A stretch of DNA of 64,000 bases from Argyresthia goedartella (GCA_949825045.1 OX463807.1:36414749-36478748); one strand, 5' to 3'; shown: positions 1-11,900, numbered from the stretch's first letter. Translations and numbers: made by a program. Notes: a model not told the origin generated them from the sequence alone.

Positions 1-35
1 TAAACCCTGTCGGTCATGTGCACTTAAATATTAAA

Positions 36-276
36 GTGCACATCAAAAATACTGATTTGCTTACCAAATATCAGGGCAAAATGCTGCGGCAGCTTAGGTG
101 AAGGGTAAAGGGGGTGAGCGAAGCGAAGCCCCCCTTTATCCTTCGTGTTAGGTTGAACATGTAAGAACAACAAAAATACTTAAAACATAAACTTGAGTAA
201 ACATAAAATATTTAAAACATAAAAAGTGTTTTTGCTGATCCTTTTTTGTTGTGCAAGTCAGTATTTTTGATGTGCG
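36..276 (+). repeat. MITE-A copy 1 (about 240 bp, inverted ends)
   Basis: The left end reads GCACATCAAAAATACTGATT and the right end is its near-perfect inverted repeat (254-276). The interior carries the stretch with 'tatcagggcaaaatgctgcg' and 'gaagggtaaaggggg'. Two further copies in this window (1343-1554 inverted, 14765-14935 partial) share the interior. There is no ORF, so this is a non-autonomous TIR element; the transposase family is not known to me. Confidence 0.6.
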
Positions 277-857
277 ATTAAATACTAGCCTTTAGAATTT
301 ACTTTTCTTTTGTTCTTACGTGTCTAGTCTTTACCTAACCTACCGCAGTGTTTGCGTATTTTGTTTGCAATTTAAGTTTAAATCAGTTTACTATTTAACG
401 GTTTTAACAGTTAGTTTATCAACTAACGCGTCTTATAGAAAGCTACAGTTTACTATCTGTCGATAGATTACCAATTGACGAGAGAAAAAACTTTAGTTTA
501 TCAACTAACGGTTTTGACTATCTTATATTATATACAGCATAAGCTATTTTTAAAAGAGAACAAAAATAAATCCTTGGGAGTAGCTGCGCCCGTCTTCTCC
601 CACAGTGGTTTAATGTACAGAAGAGGCAAAAAATTATGTTTTCTCAACATATGTACAGAAAATATAATAAAGAAATTTTGATTTTATTTGATACAGTAGC
701 CTCACGCCTTTTCCCAAACGATGAGGCAGGGACACGTTAAGACAGTTGCCTACATACTAATCGACGAAGCCAAGTAGACGCTCGCGATGGAATGCAGCCT
801 CTTACCGTCTACTACTCTTGGTTAAGTTGTACAAATGAAACTAATTGTTTTTTCCAG
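277..857. other. Intron or flank with a J1 retrotransposon tail
   Basis: No coding sequence is seen here. Positions about 538-680 match the 3' end of the J1 non-LTR family (compare 12005-12135), + strand: 'ttctcccacagtgg' followed by 'agaagaggcaaaaaat'. The stretch ends with the pyrimidine-rich acceptor ttttttccag at 848-857, so it is most likely the last intron of the upstream aminopeptidase gene. Confidence 0.5.
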
Positions 858-1013
858 CTCAAGCGGTTCGTCTCAGAGTCGTGTACGGAGCTCGGCAGGC
901 CAGTGCAGCAGGTGTTAGAGAAAACTGAAGCGAACGTGCAATGGATGCAGAAGAACTACCAAACCATCGTCGATTGGCTGCTGACTGTGGACAAATCTAG
1001 TAGAACTGCTTAA
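858..1013 (+). CDS. Last coding exon of an upstream M1 aminopeptidase
   Basis: A phase-0 exon follows the acceptor at 848-857 and stops with TAA at 1011-1013. It encodes about 51 residues ending in the C-terminal helix pattern typical of M1 aminopeptidases (a glutamate/asparagine-rich helix, then NVQWMQKNYQTIVDWL), as in ERAP, glutamyl aminopeptidase and APN. There is no hydrophobic GPI signal after it, unlike APN-A, so the product is probably a soluble or N-terminally anchored M1 enzyme of the ERAP/glutamyl-aminopeptidase type. The rest of the gene lies to the left of the window. The orientation matches the two APN genes downstream, so it is the upstream member of the cluster. The specific subfamily is inference. 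Confidence 0.6.
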   Translation, partial: LKRFVSESCTELGRPVQQVLEKTEANVQWMQKNYQTIVDWLLTVDKSSRTA

Positions 1014-1342
1014 GATTTAGCAGCAGATTTGAATTTGGAAGTGATAATTACTTTGAACTAGTTTGGACTGACAAGGAACATGGCTCGATGATTTAAAAAA
1101 AAGCCTTTGACAGAAAGGTGTAGTAGGCTTTTAAGGGGTTGTAAGGAACAAGGTTTTGAACAACTTTTACTATGGTATGTAAATTAAATGTTGCTCAGGA
1201 TGTCAGAAGCAACCCCGTTTTACAATAATATGACGGCACATTTATTTTATGGACACTAGTAGAACCCTCTCGAATGTCGTCATGGAATCGAATTTTGGCT
1301 GATTTGCATCTTATTTTGTATTTCTTATTACTAGTATTTAAT

Positions 1343-1554
1343 CGCACATCAAAAATACTGATTTTCACAGCAAAAAATCTTTTTATGTTTTAAGTATTTT
1401 TTTTGTTCTTACATGTTCGAACTGATACGAAGGATAAAAGGGGCTTCGCTTTGCTTTCCCCCTTTACCCTTTACCTAAGCTACCGCAGTATTTTGCCCTG
1501 ATTTGCTTTGAAAATCAGTATATTTGCTGTGCAAATCAGTATTTTTGATGTGCA
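1343..1554 (-). repeat. MITE-A copy 2
   Basis: Inverted copy of the element at 36-276. The ends (1343-1367 and 1530-1554) are inverted repeats of the same terminal sequence and the interior is the reverse complement of copy 1 ('accctttacctaagctaccg'). It lies about 330 bp downstream of the stop codon of the upstream aminopeptidase exon. Confidence 0.6.
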
Positions 1555-2581
1555 GTATAATATTTCCCTTTCTTATTATGGATATTGTCAAAACTATAAA
1601 CTTGCAAAACATAAGTTATTGCGCTAGTCAATCTGTTTAATTTATTGGCACAAAAAAACCAGCGACTTTTGTAAGAGTTAGCATTAAAATAGCTTTAAAA
1701 GGACCAAAGATGTAATGCACCTGAATTATATGAATTTCACTTACAATATATTTTTAAAGTCAAACGTAGTAGCTTGTATTCCCTATCACTGCTATATTTT
1801 GAAAGAATCTGTTCGTAATGATAGTAAAATATTTCCTATGATTATTTGGGTTCGTTTTTTGGAAGAGTCCATTATGATCACATTAAAAAGATACAAAAAT
1901 TATGACCACGTTCTAACACCAATTCACTGTAGGCAAATTGTCTACGCATGACAGCAGAAGAGCCCAGCTTAGCAGCAGGACGTCAGGAAGTGTAGTTGCA
2001 ATGATAGTTAACCGTATTCTTCACGAATATAGTCAATTATTGCTTTAAATATAGAAAAACATGGCAGCTCATGGCGTGAAGCGCTGTACGAGAATGACGT
2101 TAGGCTGGTTCTTCGCCGTGTCACAGTGCAGCTCTTCGTCACTTGCTTTCCCCGCTGGAATTTACTGCCGTCATGCGTAGACACAAATTATTATGGTAAT
2201 TTGTTACAATACGATTAAAATCAGTTAAAGATTCGGCTTTTCTCGGATATCATCGCCTAAATCTGGAGACGGAAATGACACGAAATACACTACCGCGATT
2301 TCTTTTAGGTAGCATTCAATTTGAAGTATCATAAACGCAATGTATAGCACCTGCCAAGATGACATTACTAACAGGTAGACCTAAGAAATGTATTTTGCAG
2401 AAGCGACATGAATTTGAACATTAATAACATCTAGAACATCTATACATCTATAAAATCTATACATGGGACCATCTCGAAAGTGTACCCTATCAAATACAAA
2501 AACGATTATGTTAATCGGTTCACGTGTGTTCTAGAAATCTTAAAACATACATACATAAAAACATTCACGTTGAATTGAGAA
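1555..2581. other. Intergenic stretch, nothing recognised
   Basis: AT-rich sequence with stop codons in all frames at gene-typical density. I see no exon, RNA gene or repeat shared with the rest of the window. Confidence 0.4.
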
Positions 2582-2648
2582 CCTCCTCCTCCTCTTCCTC
2601 CTCCTCCTCCTCCTCCTCCTCCTCCTCCTCCTCCTCCTCCTCCTCCTC
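2582..2648 (+). repeat. (TCC)n microsatellite
   Basis: About 20 near-perfect TCC units. It produces a poly-serine reading frame in one direction and poly-glutamate in the other, which should not be taken as a protein. Confidence 0.95.
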
Positions 2649-2781
2649 ACTATCACTATCTGAATCATTTACATTAATTATGAAACGCTCGCTAAACACG
2701 TCTGATTTCTCTTCTTCTGTTAAGAACACATCTTCACACTTTATTGCATGATTACAGACTTTCGTTCGTCGGTACTAACAT

Positions 2782-3840
2782 TTAAATTTTTTTCATTGAC
2801 TTTTTATTCATTTTGACATTTTTGCAGGTGACATAGCCTTTTAACTGTGCCCATATATTTTCTATGGGATTAAAGTCTGGGTGATATGGAGGCAGTCGTA
2901 TTGCTGTATGGCCATTTTCAGCCAAAACTTTATCCACTCGAAAAACGCTGAAATGTTCTTTGTGGCGTTGTATAACGCTATACAGTTCCGGTTTTTTGTT
3001 ATCAGGTGTAAAAGGAACTTCGTGTCTTGTTGACCACTCGATCATGTCCGCCTTTCGAGTATTGCTATTAGGTGGCCTTTCAACAAATTTGTTGTGGTAA
3101 GAAGCGTTATTTATGGTAAAAACGCTGTTATCGGGTAAATTAGGCATTAGTTGTGTTTTTAACCACTTCTCATACTTCTCAGCATTCATTTTATTGTGGT
3201 AATTGCCATCGGGATCCGCGGACCGATCTAGTAAAAGAGCTCCAGGTACAAAGCCTTTTTCATTACCTGCGTGAACAATAATAAATCTTTGACCTTTTGA
3301 TATAGGTTGCTTCAGAATTTTGTTGGCTGCGTCCGTCCAGCTTTTGGCTTTAGTGTACGTTGTATGTATCATTCATCAGTATAAACAATATTTTTACCAG
3401 TAGCCATTAACTATCGGATTTCTCTCAAATATTTTATACGTCATGTTTTTCCAACAAAATGCTCCTGTTATTGTCGTTTTTTCTAAATCTGAATCCCATG
3501 TCTCGGATTCAGATTTCAATTTCAATTTCATCTGTTCGAAATATATATTTCGCAGAGATGAAATTGAGCCTTTGAATCCCATTTACTCTTTTAATTTTTT
3601 GTGTAGTGATTGCAACGTAGGAAGCTCTTTAAATATTTCATGAAAGTTCGTCGTATCGCGCAATAATCAAAATCATCCATTTTTAAACGATATTTTTTGC
3701 CGGGCACTTCTTTGGATTGTTGATCTTTAGGTGACTGATCTGAGAGCTTGTCGTTTTCCTTCAAAAATTTTAACACGCTGCTTTTCGAAACTCCGGTTGC
3801 TTCACAAACCCTGTCCAATTTTTTTTGATGATATTTACTT
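2782..3840 (-). pseudogene. Degenerate Tc1/mariner-like (DDE_3) transposase
   Basis: Three reading-frame blocks follow each other on the minus strand. Block 3818-3594 has a helix-turn-helix-like start (CEATGVSKSSVLKFLKE) and a DYCAIRRT motif. Block 3582-3394 is short. Block 3372-2782 carries the catalytic core: a VHAGNEKGFVPGALLL strand, NNASYHNKF and the terminal LPPYHPDFNPIENIWAQLKG, which is typical of the DDE_3 superfamily. The first catalytic Asp of the core appears altered, and frameshifts separate the blocks, so the copy is dead. No terminal inverted repeats were identified. It lies in the intergenic space between the upstream aminopeptidase and APN-A. Confidence 0.75.
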
Positions 3841-4314
3841 TCAACTTTTTTAAATAAATTATATATACATTATTTACAATTTCATGAGATTGAGCAATAT
3901 TTTTTTTACCACGCTGTAGATTTGTTGAAGCCATGAAACATAACTTTTGATAAAATTTGATAGAATCGAATATTTTCACGAATGAAATTAGCGTTGATAA
4001 ACATAAATGTATCATATACGTCACTCTGTTTTTATTGATACTAAGAAGGCAGACTGTCAAAATAGTCAATTATTTTTCTTATTTCAATATACAGGTTGTG
4101 TTATTTTTGAGCTACAAAGGAGGTTTTGTTGCTCATATCGTTCTTGTATTGTATTCAATAAGACAACGAGCAATATAATTAAAGGTCATATCTGTAAATT
4201 GATAACTCTAAGTGAGAGATGAGGGATTCACGACAATTTCCGAGGTTGGCCGAATCGTTAACTGATTTTAATCGTATTGTAACAGTTATTGTCAATGGTA
4301 GTCAAATAATAGTA
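3841..4314. other. Intergenic stretch, nothing recognised
   Basis: AT-rich; it may contain the 5' flank of the Tc1-like remnant. No exon or RNA gene is seen. Confidence 0.35.
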
Positions 4315-4770
4315 GTTTATGTGACTGCTGCATAATGGAGGGCATTAAAACTAGAATAATATCACTCGAGAGTTTTAATGCCTAATTATGTACAGTTACA
4401 TACCTACACTAGTTTATCTACACACATATCATAAGCTCTCTTTGATGTGTTCAGGAACCGCATGTTTGACCGGAATTGTGGCTCTGCAGTTGTTTAGCTT
4501 GTTCTGTAGTACCAACTTCTCGCAGGCGGGCGTCGGCGTTCGAAATTTGAATGTCAGTACCAACATCACAAACAAACTAGGGACGGCACGCGGGTGGGCG
4601 TCGGCGTTCGAAATTTGAATGTCATTATATGTAGAAAAACTACACATAATGACTATAATGTATAGTTTTCCAGATACAAAACGAGTTTTTACCAAGTAGT
4701 TTAACATAATGCTGATCCTAACGTGCGGTTTTTGAACGCAGTAAAGAGGGTTTAAGATACGTGTGTAGAT
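4315..4770 (+). repeat. Foldback MITE-B copy 1
   Basis: Two parts. The outer part (about 4335-4385) is a small foldback with 'gcattaaaact' paired to 'agttttaatgc'. The main part has 49-bp terminal inverted repeats at 4416-4464 and 4722-4770, both starting ATCTACACAC from outside. A second copy in the opposite orientation is at 20870-21316 and includes the outer part, so the two parts move or spread together. No ORF. Confidence 0.7.
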
Positions 4771-5084
4771 AAAAGGTTTTTAGAACATAATCACTGTCAT
4801 TCATTTTTTCACCTTTTCAGAATGTGTTTTTTACGAGTAAATGTTGGTTGTTGGGTCTATAATGCATTTGAATTAAAATCAAAATGATAAATTAATGTAA
4901 TTATACATGTTGTAGGTAAAAAATAATCGATTATTTAATGAACTAGCTTAATGGTAGCATTATTAGTGTACTAGTAATAATTATACTGAATATTAATAAT
5001 AACTTGATTTAAAATAAATGGTAAGTTTTTTACACTGTCATTTTTTTTGCTTCCTATTGCAAAAATGAAAAAGGGTAGAAACTC

Positions 5085-5240
5085 TTTCTTGGCGTCCTCT
5101 GTGGTGCTGAACTTGAAGGCTCCGCCTCTGCTCTGTACGGGGTTCTAATCCCGGTTCGGGAAGAAGAAAAAAAATATTCCCGATAACCTGGATCCTAGTG
5201 TGGGTACAGAAGCAATGTGTGTGCCTCTATATATAAAGTA
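5085..5240 (+). repeat. SINE-1 copy, diverged, + strand
   Basis: tRNA-like head with a B-box-like 'ggggttctaatcccgg' near 5139, then a body ending 'cctagtgtgggtacagaagc', the same tail as the other SINE-1 copies (5255-5480, 23815-24030, 50845-51050). Confidence 0.55.
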
Positions 5241-5254
5241 TTAAAATCATGTTT

Positions 5255-5480
5255 TTAAACATGAAGAAACATATACATGTACATACACGCACATACATTG
5301 CTTCTGGCCCCACACTAGGATATCCTGTGTCGCGGCAACCAGAAACAGCGACGTCATACACATATAAACATCCAAGACCTGGGGTAGTTTTTTACTTTTC
5401 TTTACCCCTAGCCGGGAATCGAACCCAGGACCTCTCGTATGGTAGGCAGAGCCACAACCGCTGCGCCACAGAGGTCGTCA
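5255..5480 (-). repeat. SINE-1 copy, minus strand
   Basis: Read on the minus strand, the tRNA-like head has an A-box-like region and a B-box with GGTTCGATTCCC (complement of 'gggaatcgaaccc', about 5415-5427). The body ends 'cctagtgtggggccagaagc'. It faces the copy at 5085-5240, so the pair forms an inverted repeat. Confidence 0.7.
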
Positions 5481-5834
5481 TTTTTCGCCATTGGTGAAAC
5501 AGAGCGGGGCGCATCGTTTGTGTGGACGCCCGTGCGGTGGAAGTATTGCAGTGTGGCGCCGCTGAATCGTGTGGACCGGTCTGGCTTTGAATGTTCGTCA
5601 AATTTTGAGTTGTCGGCTGTGCATCCGGATGTACACAATAACTCTGAGTGACCGTATAACTAAGTAGGCCTTGGTAAACACCGTATTTATCATTATTGTA
5701 CCTGAATCACAAAAAAGCCGGATCTAATCAAACGTGTTGACGATTAATGATAATGATAAAATGGCAGACTGATAAATAATATTATCGTTGGTTTCAGTGG
5801 ATTATATTTTATTTATTTGAGTGTCCGAATCCAG

Positions 5835-5889
5835 ATAAGGGCCTTCTACTCTACATTTGGTTAGTCGTTGTCGCTATATCAAGACCAAG
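5835..5889 (+). promoter_or_regulatory. Candidate 5' UTR exon and core promoter of APN-A
   Basis: A strong splice donor (ACCAAG|gtaagt, exon end 5889) is preceded by a TATA-like 'tatatttta' at 5804-5812. The first coding exon of APN-A starts directly after an acceptor-like 'tatgcttgtcag' (8364-8375). Joining the two would give ACCAAG-ATGG, a good start-codon context. A noncoding first exon with a long first intron is plausible for this gene. This is a model from splice signals only. Confidence 0.35.
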
Positions 5890-6497
5890 GTAAGTCACCT
5901 TTCCATCTTAATACCTAATAAAAATAAATAAATAGGGAGATAGTTAAAATTAACTATTAAAATCATACCGTTATACTAAAAGCATGTTTCACAATGTCCT
6001 AGTAGTAAGCCGAAAAAGTACGAATATTTTACAGATAAATCGTGACTTTACGCACCAAATTTGTGATTTATCTGTCACAAATGGCTTATCCGGATACTGT
6101 CAAACGACTCCTAGATAACATATATAGACATGTTTGCGCGTGAGACTGTGATAGTAAAAATTAGGGCAAACCCTACCTGAGCAAACGACACACTGAAGAT
6201 CAATTCGCTTTTATAATCTGCATAGTGGGCTCGAAGAAATACTATTAACACTAAATATTTTATTCTATAATTATTTTTGGTAGCAAAAACACACTCGAAG
6301 TATTTCATAAGATAAATTCCTGAATTTATATCAACAGGAATGCAACGAGAGATTTAATCTTGTCAATGAACCATTGGCTAGATTAATATTAATTAATAAA
6401 TAAGAAAATAAATAAAGAAAAGAATGAGGTTATACCTATAACCTATAATATTAAATTATCATTAATGATACGAGCGTACGAATGATAATTCAATAAA

Positions 6498-6965
6498 TTG
6501 TTCAAGAGCGGGTCGGACTCGCACACGAAGGGTTCCGTTCTGTACCAACGTACAGGAAAACTTAAGGACTAAAATAAATATAATAAAAACAAAAAAATAA
6601 ATGTCCGAACTTGGTTTCGATACTAGTCCCTACGGTTTCCAGATCTGACGTTCAATTGTACCATCAACGACGATGTTAGATATGTTAGATGTGTCGCGAA
6701 ATTTGCGTGATGTTTGAATCAAAGTTATTTGGTTATTCGCAGGGGCAGGAATTTTTAAATCTGTCTCGTGTATGGGATTCCTTTAAATTTATAAAATCTT
6801 GTTGTAGTTAATTATTGGTTGCTCTAGCGGCAACAGAAGTGCACATTCTGGGAATATTTCAACTATGTACCATTACTGGTCATGAGATACAGCCCGCTTT
6901 GCAGCGAAGGCTTAGATATAGGGTTTTAGGTTAAGCACCCTTCCGGAACGGAATCCTAGATATGA
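6498..6965 (+). repeat. Truncated interspersed repeat ('gggtcggactcgc' type)
   Basis: It begins with 'gagcgggtcggactcgcaca' and 'gaagggttccgt' and later contains 'catgagatacagcccgctt' and 'ggttaagcacccttccggaa', a combination common to lepidopteran RTE/SINE-related repeats. A short relative lies at 20395-20535 and inverted pieces lie at 16365-16480. Confidence 0.5.
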
Positions 6966-7344
6966 AGCATTTTCGTCCACTTTTACTTATTATTATCGTA
7001 TAGTGATTACTTGCTTTATAATACATAATGATTCATTAAAGATTACGTAGTGAATCGATTTTGGATGAAAAATCAAATTTGGGATCGGAGTTCACTATAC
7101 ATATAACTGCGCAGTGGTTAGATAGGTAAAAATAATTGCGCATTTCCTAAATAGAAATATGATAGAAAATATCCACTGGGTATTACTTATCATAATTCTG
7201 TATTTACCCAGCAGTTGGTGAATCTGGGCTGATTGATGATGATGATGATATCCATATGAATACCATATAACTGTGCTGTTATTGCTGCCTACATAAGTGG
7301 CCAAACTCAAGTCAAATTTAGGCAAAATTACTATATAGCTGTAG

Positions 7345-7740
7345 ATATTTAGATATTGTTACTAAGCCAACGTTATTTTTCGCATCTTCTCAACATTGGT
7401 CCACTGTGGGAGAAGCAGGGCAAAGAAACACCCCCAGATTTATTTTTAGATCTCTTTTATAAATTGGTTGTGTTTAACGATTTAATGATTATAAATAATG
7501 AACAGTAATAAATAAATTCAAATGATTAACAGCGAGTTCTGTGTTGAGTAGATTAACGCCATACAGTCCCGTTACTTATATTATCTTGAACATTATAAAA
7601 TCCCTTTTAAGACAAAGTCGTTGTTACACGGTTTTTAAATTGCTCAAATGGCAATTTCATAATCTCCAGCGGACTTTTGTTGCGGTAGAGAAAAGACTGA
7701 CCCTTGAAATAATTGCCATCTTTTGCGAATCTTAACCGGG
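7345..7740 (-). mobile_element. J1 non-LTR retrotransposon, 3' fragment
   Basis: Minus-strand match to the C-terminal end and 3' UTR of J1 (full RT at 10254-12155): on the minus strand the C-terminal coding tail precedes the UTR with 'ctcccacagtgg'. It is 5'-truncated, as usual for target-primed reverse transcription. It lies in the proposed first intron of APN-A. Confidence 0.7.
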
Positions 7741-7899
7741 GCGCAACTACTCAGTGATTATTTCTTAGGTTAATATAAGAGATAATTTTGTAGTATACGT
7801 ACGCGCCAATGTCGTTATCATGAAATTTTATCGTCTTGTACATTTCTTAGGTAATGACTTGATTACCTACCCATTATAATCGTAACACTTTGGTCGACA

Positions 7900-8070
7900 A
7901 GACCCCAAGCGATAAGGAAGTATCGATCAACCTGTCGATAGTTAACCAAGATTTTTTACCTAAAGATCTGATAAAAGTGCGTATAATTTATAAAATGCTT
8001 TCTGATAAATTAACATGAGGCCTTTTTATAATTGCTGTTATGATAAAAGGGTTTAACGGATAAATATTGA
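7900..8070 (+). promoter_or_regulatory. Cluster of GATAA motifs upstream of the APN-A start codon
   Basis: Five GATAA words lie within about 170 bp (near 7910, 7968, 8004, 8041 and 8061), 300-470 bp before the ATG. GATA factors are known regulators of insect midgut genes, so this could be an intronic enhancer or promoter. The region is AT-rich, so some are expected by chance. Confidence 0.3.
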
Positions 8071-8375
8071 CCTATTAACCCCGAAAGGTGTTTTAATTTC
8101 ATAGTTATTTACTAAATTATCTAACTTCGCATTGGTTTATGGGTTAGTAAAGTAATATCGTTACATAGTGTCGTCGCTAAGCCATTAATTTAAAACACCA
8201 CCACTAATGAGATTTGAATTATGAGATACCCATAAGATATTATAAATCAATGATCGATATAGGCGTTACCTATAGATATTCAGCTTCTCTGATGAAGGAT
8301 TTATTCGCGAGGTTCTTCTTACGGATATAATTTTTGATGTTCGTCACTTGATTTTCATCATTATATGCTTGTCAG

Positions 8376-8908
8376 ATGGCGCCCTTGACAAATCTGGCGC
8401 TCTCCCTGGCCTGCTTAGCCACAGCCTGGGCAACACCCACCGTCCCGACCAGAAACACCATCTCCTTTGAGGAGACTCTACAGGGAGAGGTCTTCGAAAA
8501 CGTCGACATTTTCAACCAACTTCGTGATGACGAGGCCTCCGTCTACCGTCTGCCGACTACAACCCGACCAAGCCACTACACAATCCTCTGGGCTATCGAC
8601 TTCACCGGCTTCACCTTTGTTGGGACTGTTGCGATTGAACTCCAAGCCACGGAGGCAGAAGTCAATGAGATCGTCATCCACAGTGAAGACTTACTCATTA
8701 GCACCTTCTCGCTGACTTTAGGCACCACGCCAGTACCTGTCACCATGGTCGCGCAACCTGAATACGATTTCTTGAGGTTCCAACTGCAGAACAATGTGGT
8801 ATTGGCAACCAATCAGACTTATACGCTCTCCATCAGCTTCGAAGCGCCACTGCGCAACGACATGTATGGTATCTACAGGAGTTGGTTCAGAGACGATAAT
8901 ACTACAAG
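8376..8908 (+). CDS. APN-A exon 1: signal peptide and N-terminal beta domain
   Basis: Starts with ATG just after a splice-acceptor-like sequence, so a 5' UTR intron probably precedes it. It encodes [19 protein letters not shown] (signal peptide), an acidic propeptide-like linker, then the M1 N-terminal domain from [13 protein letters not shown]-glycosylation sequons occur near the end (NQT, NTT). It ends AG|gtaag in phase 2. The APN-B counterpart, including its proposed start codon, has the same coding length (533 nt). Confidence 0.9.
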
Positions 8909-11900
8909 GTAAGACTGAAATAAATTCACATAATAAAATATCATTCTTGTCCTAAGTTGATCCTTCAGCACAATGAAAGGCATTTATTTGGAGATACCTT
9001 GTTATGCAGAATAAACATGCTCGTCATAATTATCTTGATTATTTATCACCCTATTGTAATACACAAATATGTCAATTATGTTCACCAGGTGGATGGCATC
9101 TACTCAGTACCAGGCTACGTCAGCTCGTAAAGCCTTCCCTTGCTACGACGAACCGTCCTTCAAGGCCATATTCGACATCACCATCCGACGGCCTCTAGCC
9201 TACAGGAGCTGGTCTAACACAAGAATCGCTAACACAACTACCGTTATATTGTTTGTAATCTTATTTATCATTTAATTTAGGTAGTTTGACTTTACAGTAG
9301 CCTAGAGGACAGAAATCGAAGTAGATCTTCATCCAACTAGCCCGAAAACATATAGGTACTTTTTAGAAAGTGGACCCGAACTCTAGGAGTCCGAAATTAG
9401 ACTTGTGTTATGTCTATAAAGTTGCCTATACTCAATATATCAATTAGTTCACTATAATAAGCTACCATAACATGATATTAAGGTATGTGCTGTTAAAAGA
9501 TAAGCCAGGTCATTTGAATGTTTTACATTTCTACAGAAACACGCAAGATGACATCTACTATCCCACCCCGTACATGTCCACTTACCTAATCGCCATCATC
9601 GTCGCCGAATACGAAGCCGTCGAAGCCTTAAATGCAAACGGGAGTGTCATGTACGAGGTCATTGCCAGACCCAGTGCCATCAGCGCGGGTCAAGGGCAGT
9701 ACGCGTTCGACGTTGGCCAGGAGCTCTTGGCTGAGATGAGCAACCACACCGGGATAGATTTCTACAGTGTTGATGCTAATTTGAAGATGACTCAAGCCGC
9801 CATTCCTGACTTCTCTGCTGGCGCTATGGAGAACTGGGGTCTGCTGACATACAGGTCTGAAAATGATCTGATCGCTGATGATCAGGCACATACATTTTTA
9901 TGGCTCCAGCAATACTCTGTATCGCGGGAACCAGAAGCAATGCTGTCAATAGTCTATAGTCAAATTTCTTTATTACTGTAGATAATTAATAATTAATACT
10001 TAACAAACGTAATTTTTGCCTCTTCTCTACATTGAACTACTATGGGAAAGAAAGGCGTAGAAACTCCCACAGATTGATTTTAAGATCTCTTTTAAAAATT
10101 GGTTGAGCTTAACTAATACAAATTTTACAATATTAATAATTATAATGAATAAGCAGGAATAAATAATTACAAGCCAGATTAACTCCATACAGTACCTTCA
10201 TTTAAGTAATCTTAAACATTGTTATATCCCTTTTTTGACATAGTCGCTTTAGCATGCATTTTGTACCCGTACTCACAACGGACAGTCTAAATTCATCTCC
10301 ATTTGAAGCAGAGACTTTATTAAAAAATAACACTAGCGTCAGTAATGTATATTTAAAATTTCATCATGTATATCCCCAGGACATTGTCAAAACGTTTAAA
10401 TTACTTAACTTAAAAAATACGGGAGACCTGTGGGGTATATCAGTCAAAGTCATTGGTTCAGTAATTCTAGTTATAGCCCCACACTTAGCTTATATATTCA
10501 ATAAATGTGTTGACGATGGGGATTTTCCAGACCTCATGAAACACAGTAAACTTATACCGCTGTTCAAATCGGGAGATAAGGGCGATCCTTCAAATTTCAG
10601 ACCAATATCTGTTCTTCCAACACTAAGTAAAATATTTGAAAAGATTATACTCAATCAAATGCTCTCACACTTCAACCGTACAAAACAACTCCACGCTAAA
10701 CAATATGGTTTCACTAGGGGTAAATCGACTACGGATGCAGGTATTTCCCTTGTATCTCATATTTATTCTGCATGGGAGGCCGCACAGGATGCTATCGGAG
10801 TTTTTTGCGACCTGTCGAAGGCGTTTGATTGTGTTGATCATAATACGCTATTAATTAAATTAAATCATTACGGAGTTAGAAATAAAGCGTTGGATCTACT
10901 AAGATCATACCTAAGCAATAGAATTCAAAAGGCAGAAGTTAACGGCGTAAAATCTGATGGATCGGGTGTTAAAATTGGCGTTCCACAAGGTTCCATATTA
11001 GGCCCTTTCTTATTCCTGGTATATATTAATGATCTGCCTTTCATGGTGGAGAAATTAACTGACATAGTGTTGTTTGCTGATGATACTTCAATGGTCTTCA
11101 AAATTGAAAGACAAAAAGGAGATTTTGATGATGTTAATGGTGTATTGTCTTTAACCTTGAATTGGTTCACAGTTAATAATTTATTGTTAAACGCTGGTAA
11201 AACCAAGTGTATCAAATTCTCACTTCCAAATGTCAGGCAAGTTGAGACCAGTTTGGTGTTAGACAACAGCACGTTAGAATTGGTAAATGATACGAAGTTT
11301 CTTGGAATAACCATTGATAGTAAATTGCAGTGGGGACCCCACATAGATAAATTGGCTGGTAAATTAAGTTCTGCGGCTTACGCTGTTAGGAACATCAGAC
11401 AAAGCACGGATGTGGCTACATCTAGGCTAGTATATTTTAGTTACTTTCATAGTGTGATGTCCTATGGTATCTTGTTGTGGGGGAAAGCAGCGGATATTCA
11501 AACTATTTTTATTTTACAGAAAAGAGCTATTCGAGCAATTTATAATTTAAAACGAACAGACTCCTTAAGAGAGCTTTTTAAAGAAATTGACATACTAACA
11601 GTAGCTAGTCAATTTATTTTCGAAAATATAATGTATGTACGCAAGAACCTTACAACATTTTCCAAACTTAGCGACAGCTGTAATGTTAACCTAAGAAATA
11701 ATCACAGACTATGTGCGCCCCGTTTTAGACTCGCGAAGGTTAGCAATTCTTTCAAGGGTCAGTGCATTCTCTACTACAATAAGATACCTCTGGAGATTTT
11801 GAAATTGCCATTTGAGCAATTTAAAAAGCATGTTAAAGCGACTTTGTCGAAAAAGGGATATTACAATGTTCAAGATTACTTAAATGACAGGACTGTATGG

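Noticed and set aside
2524..2751. Poly-serine protein
   Set aside because: Made by the TCC microsatellite; flanking sequence has no coding character.
5410..5480. True tRNA gene
   Set aside because: B box is good but no cloverleaf acceptor stem forms, and the sequence continues into a SINE body shared with other copies.
5408..5651. Small proteins on both strands
   Set aside because: They overlap the tRNA-like SINE head and have no domain.
9855..9981. Extension of APN-A exon 3 past the TACAG donor
   Set aside because: The extra residues come from a SINE fragment and end in J1; homology to APN-B ends exactly at 9854.
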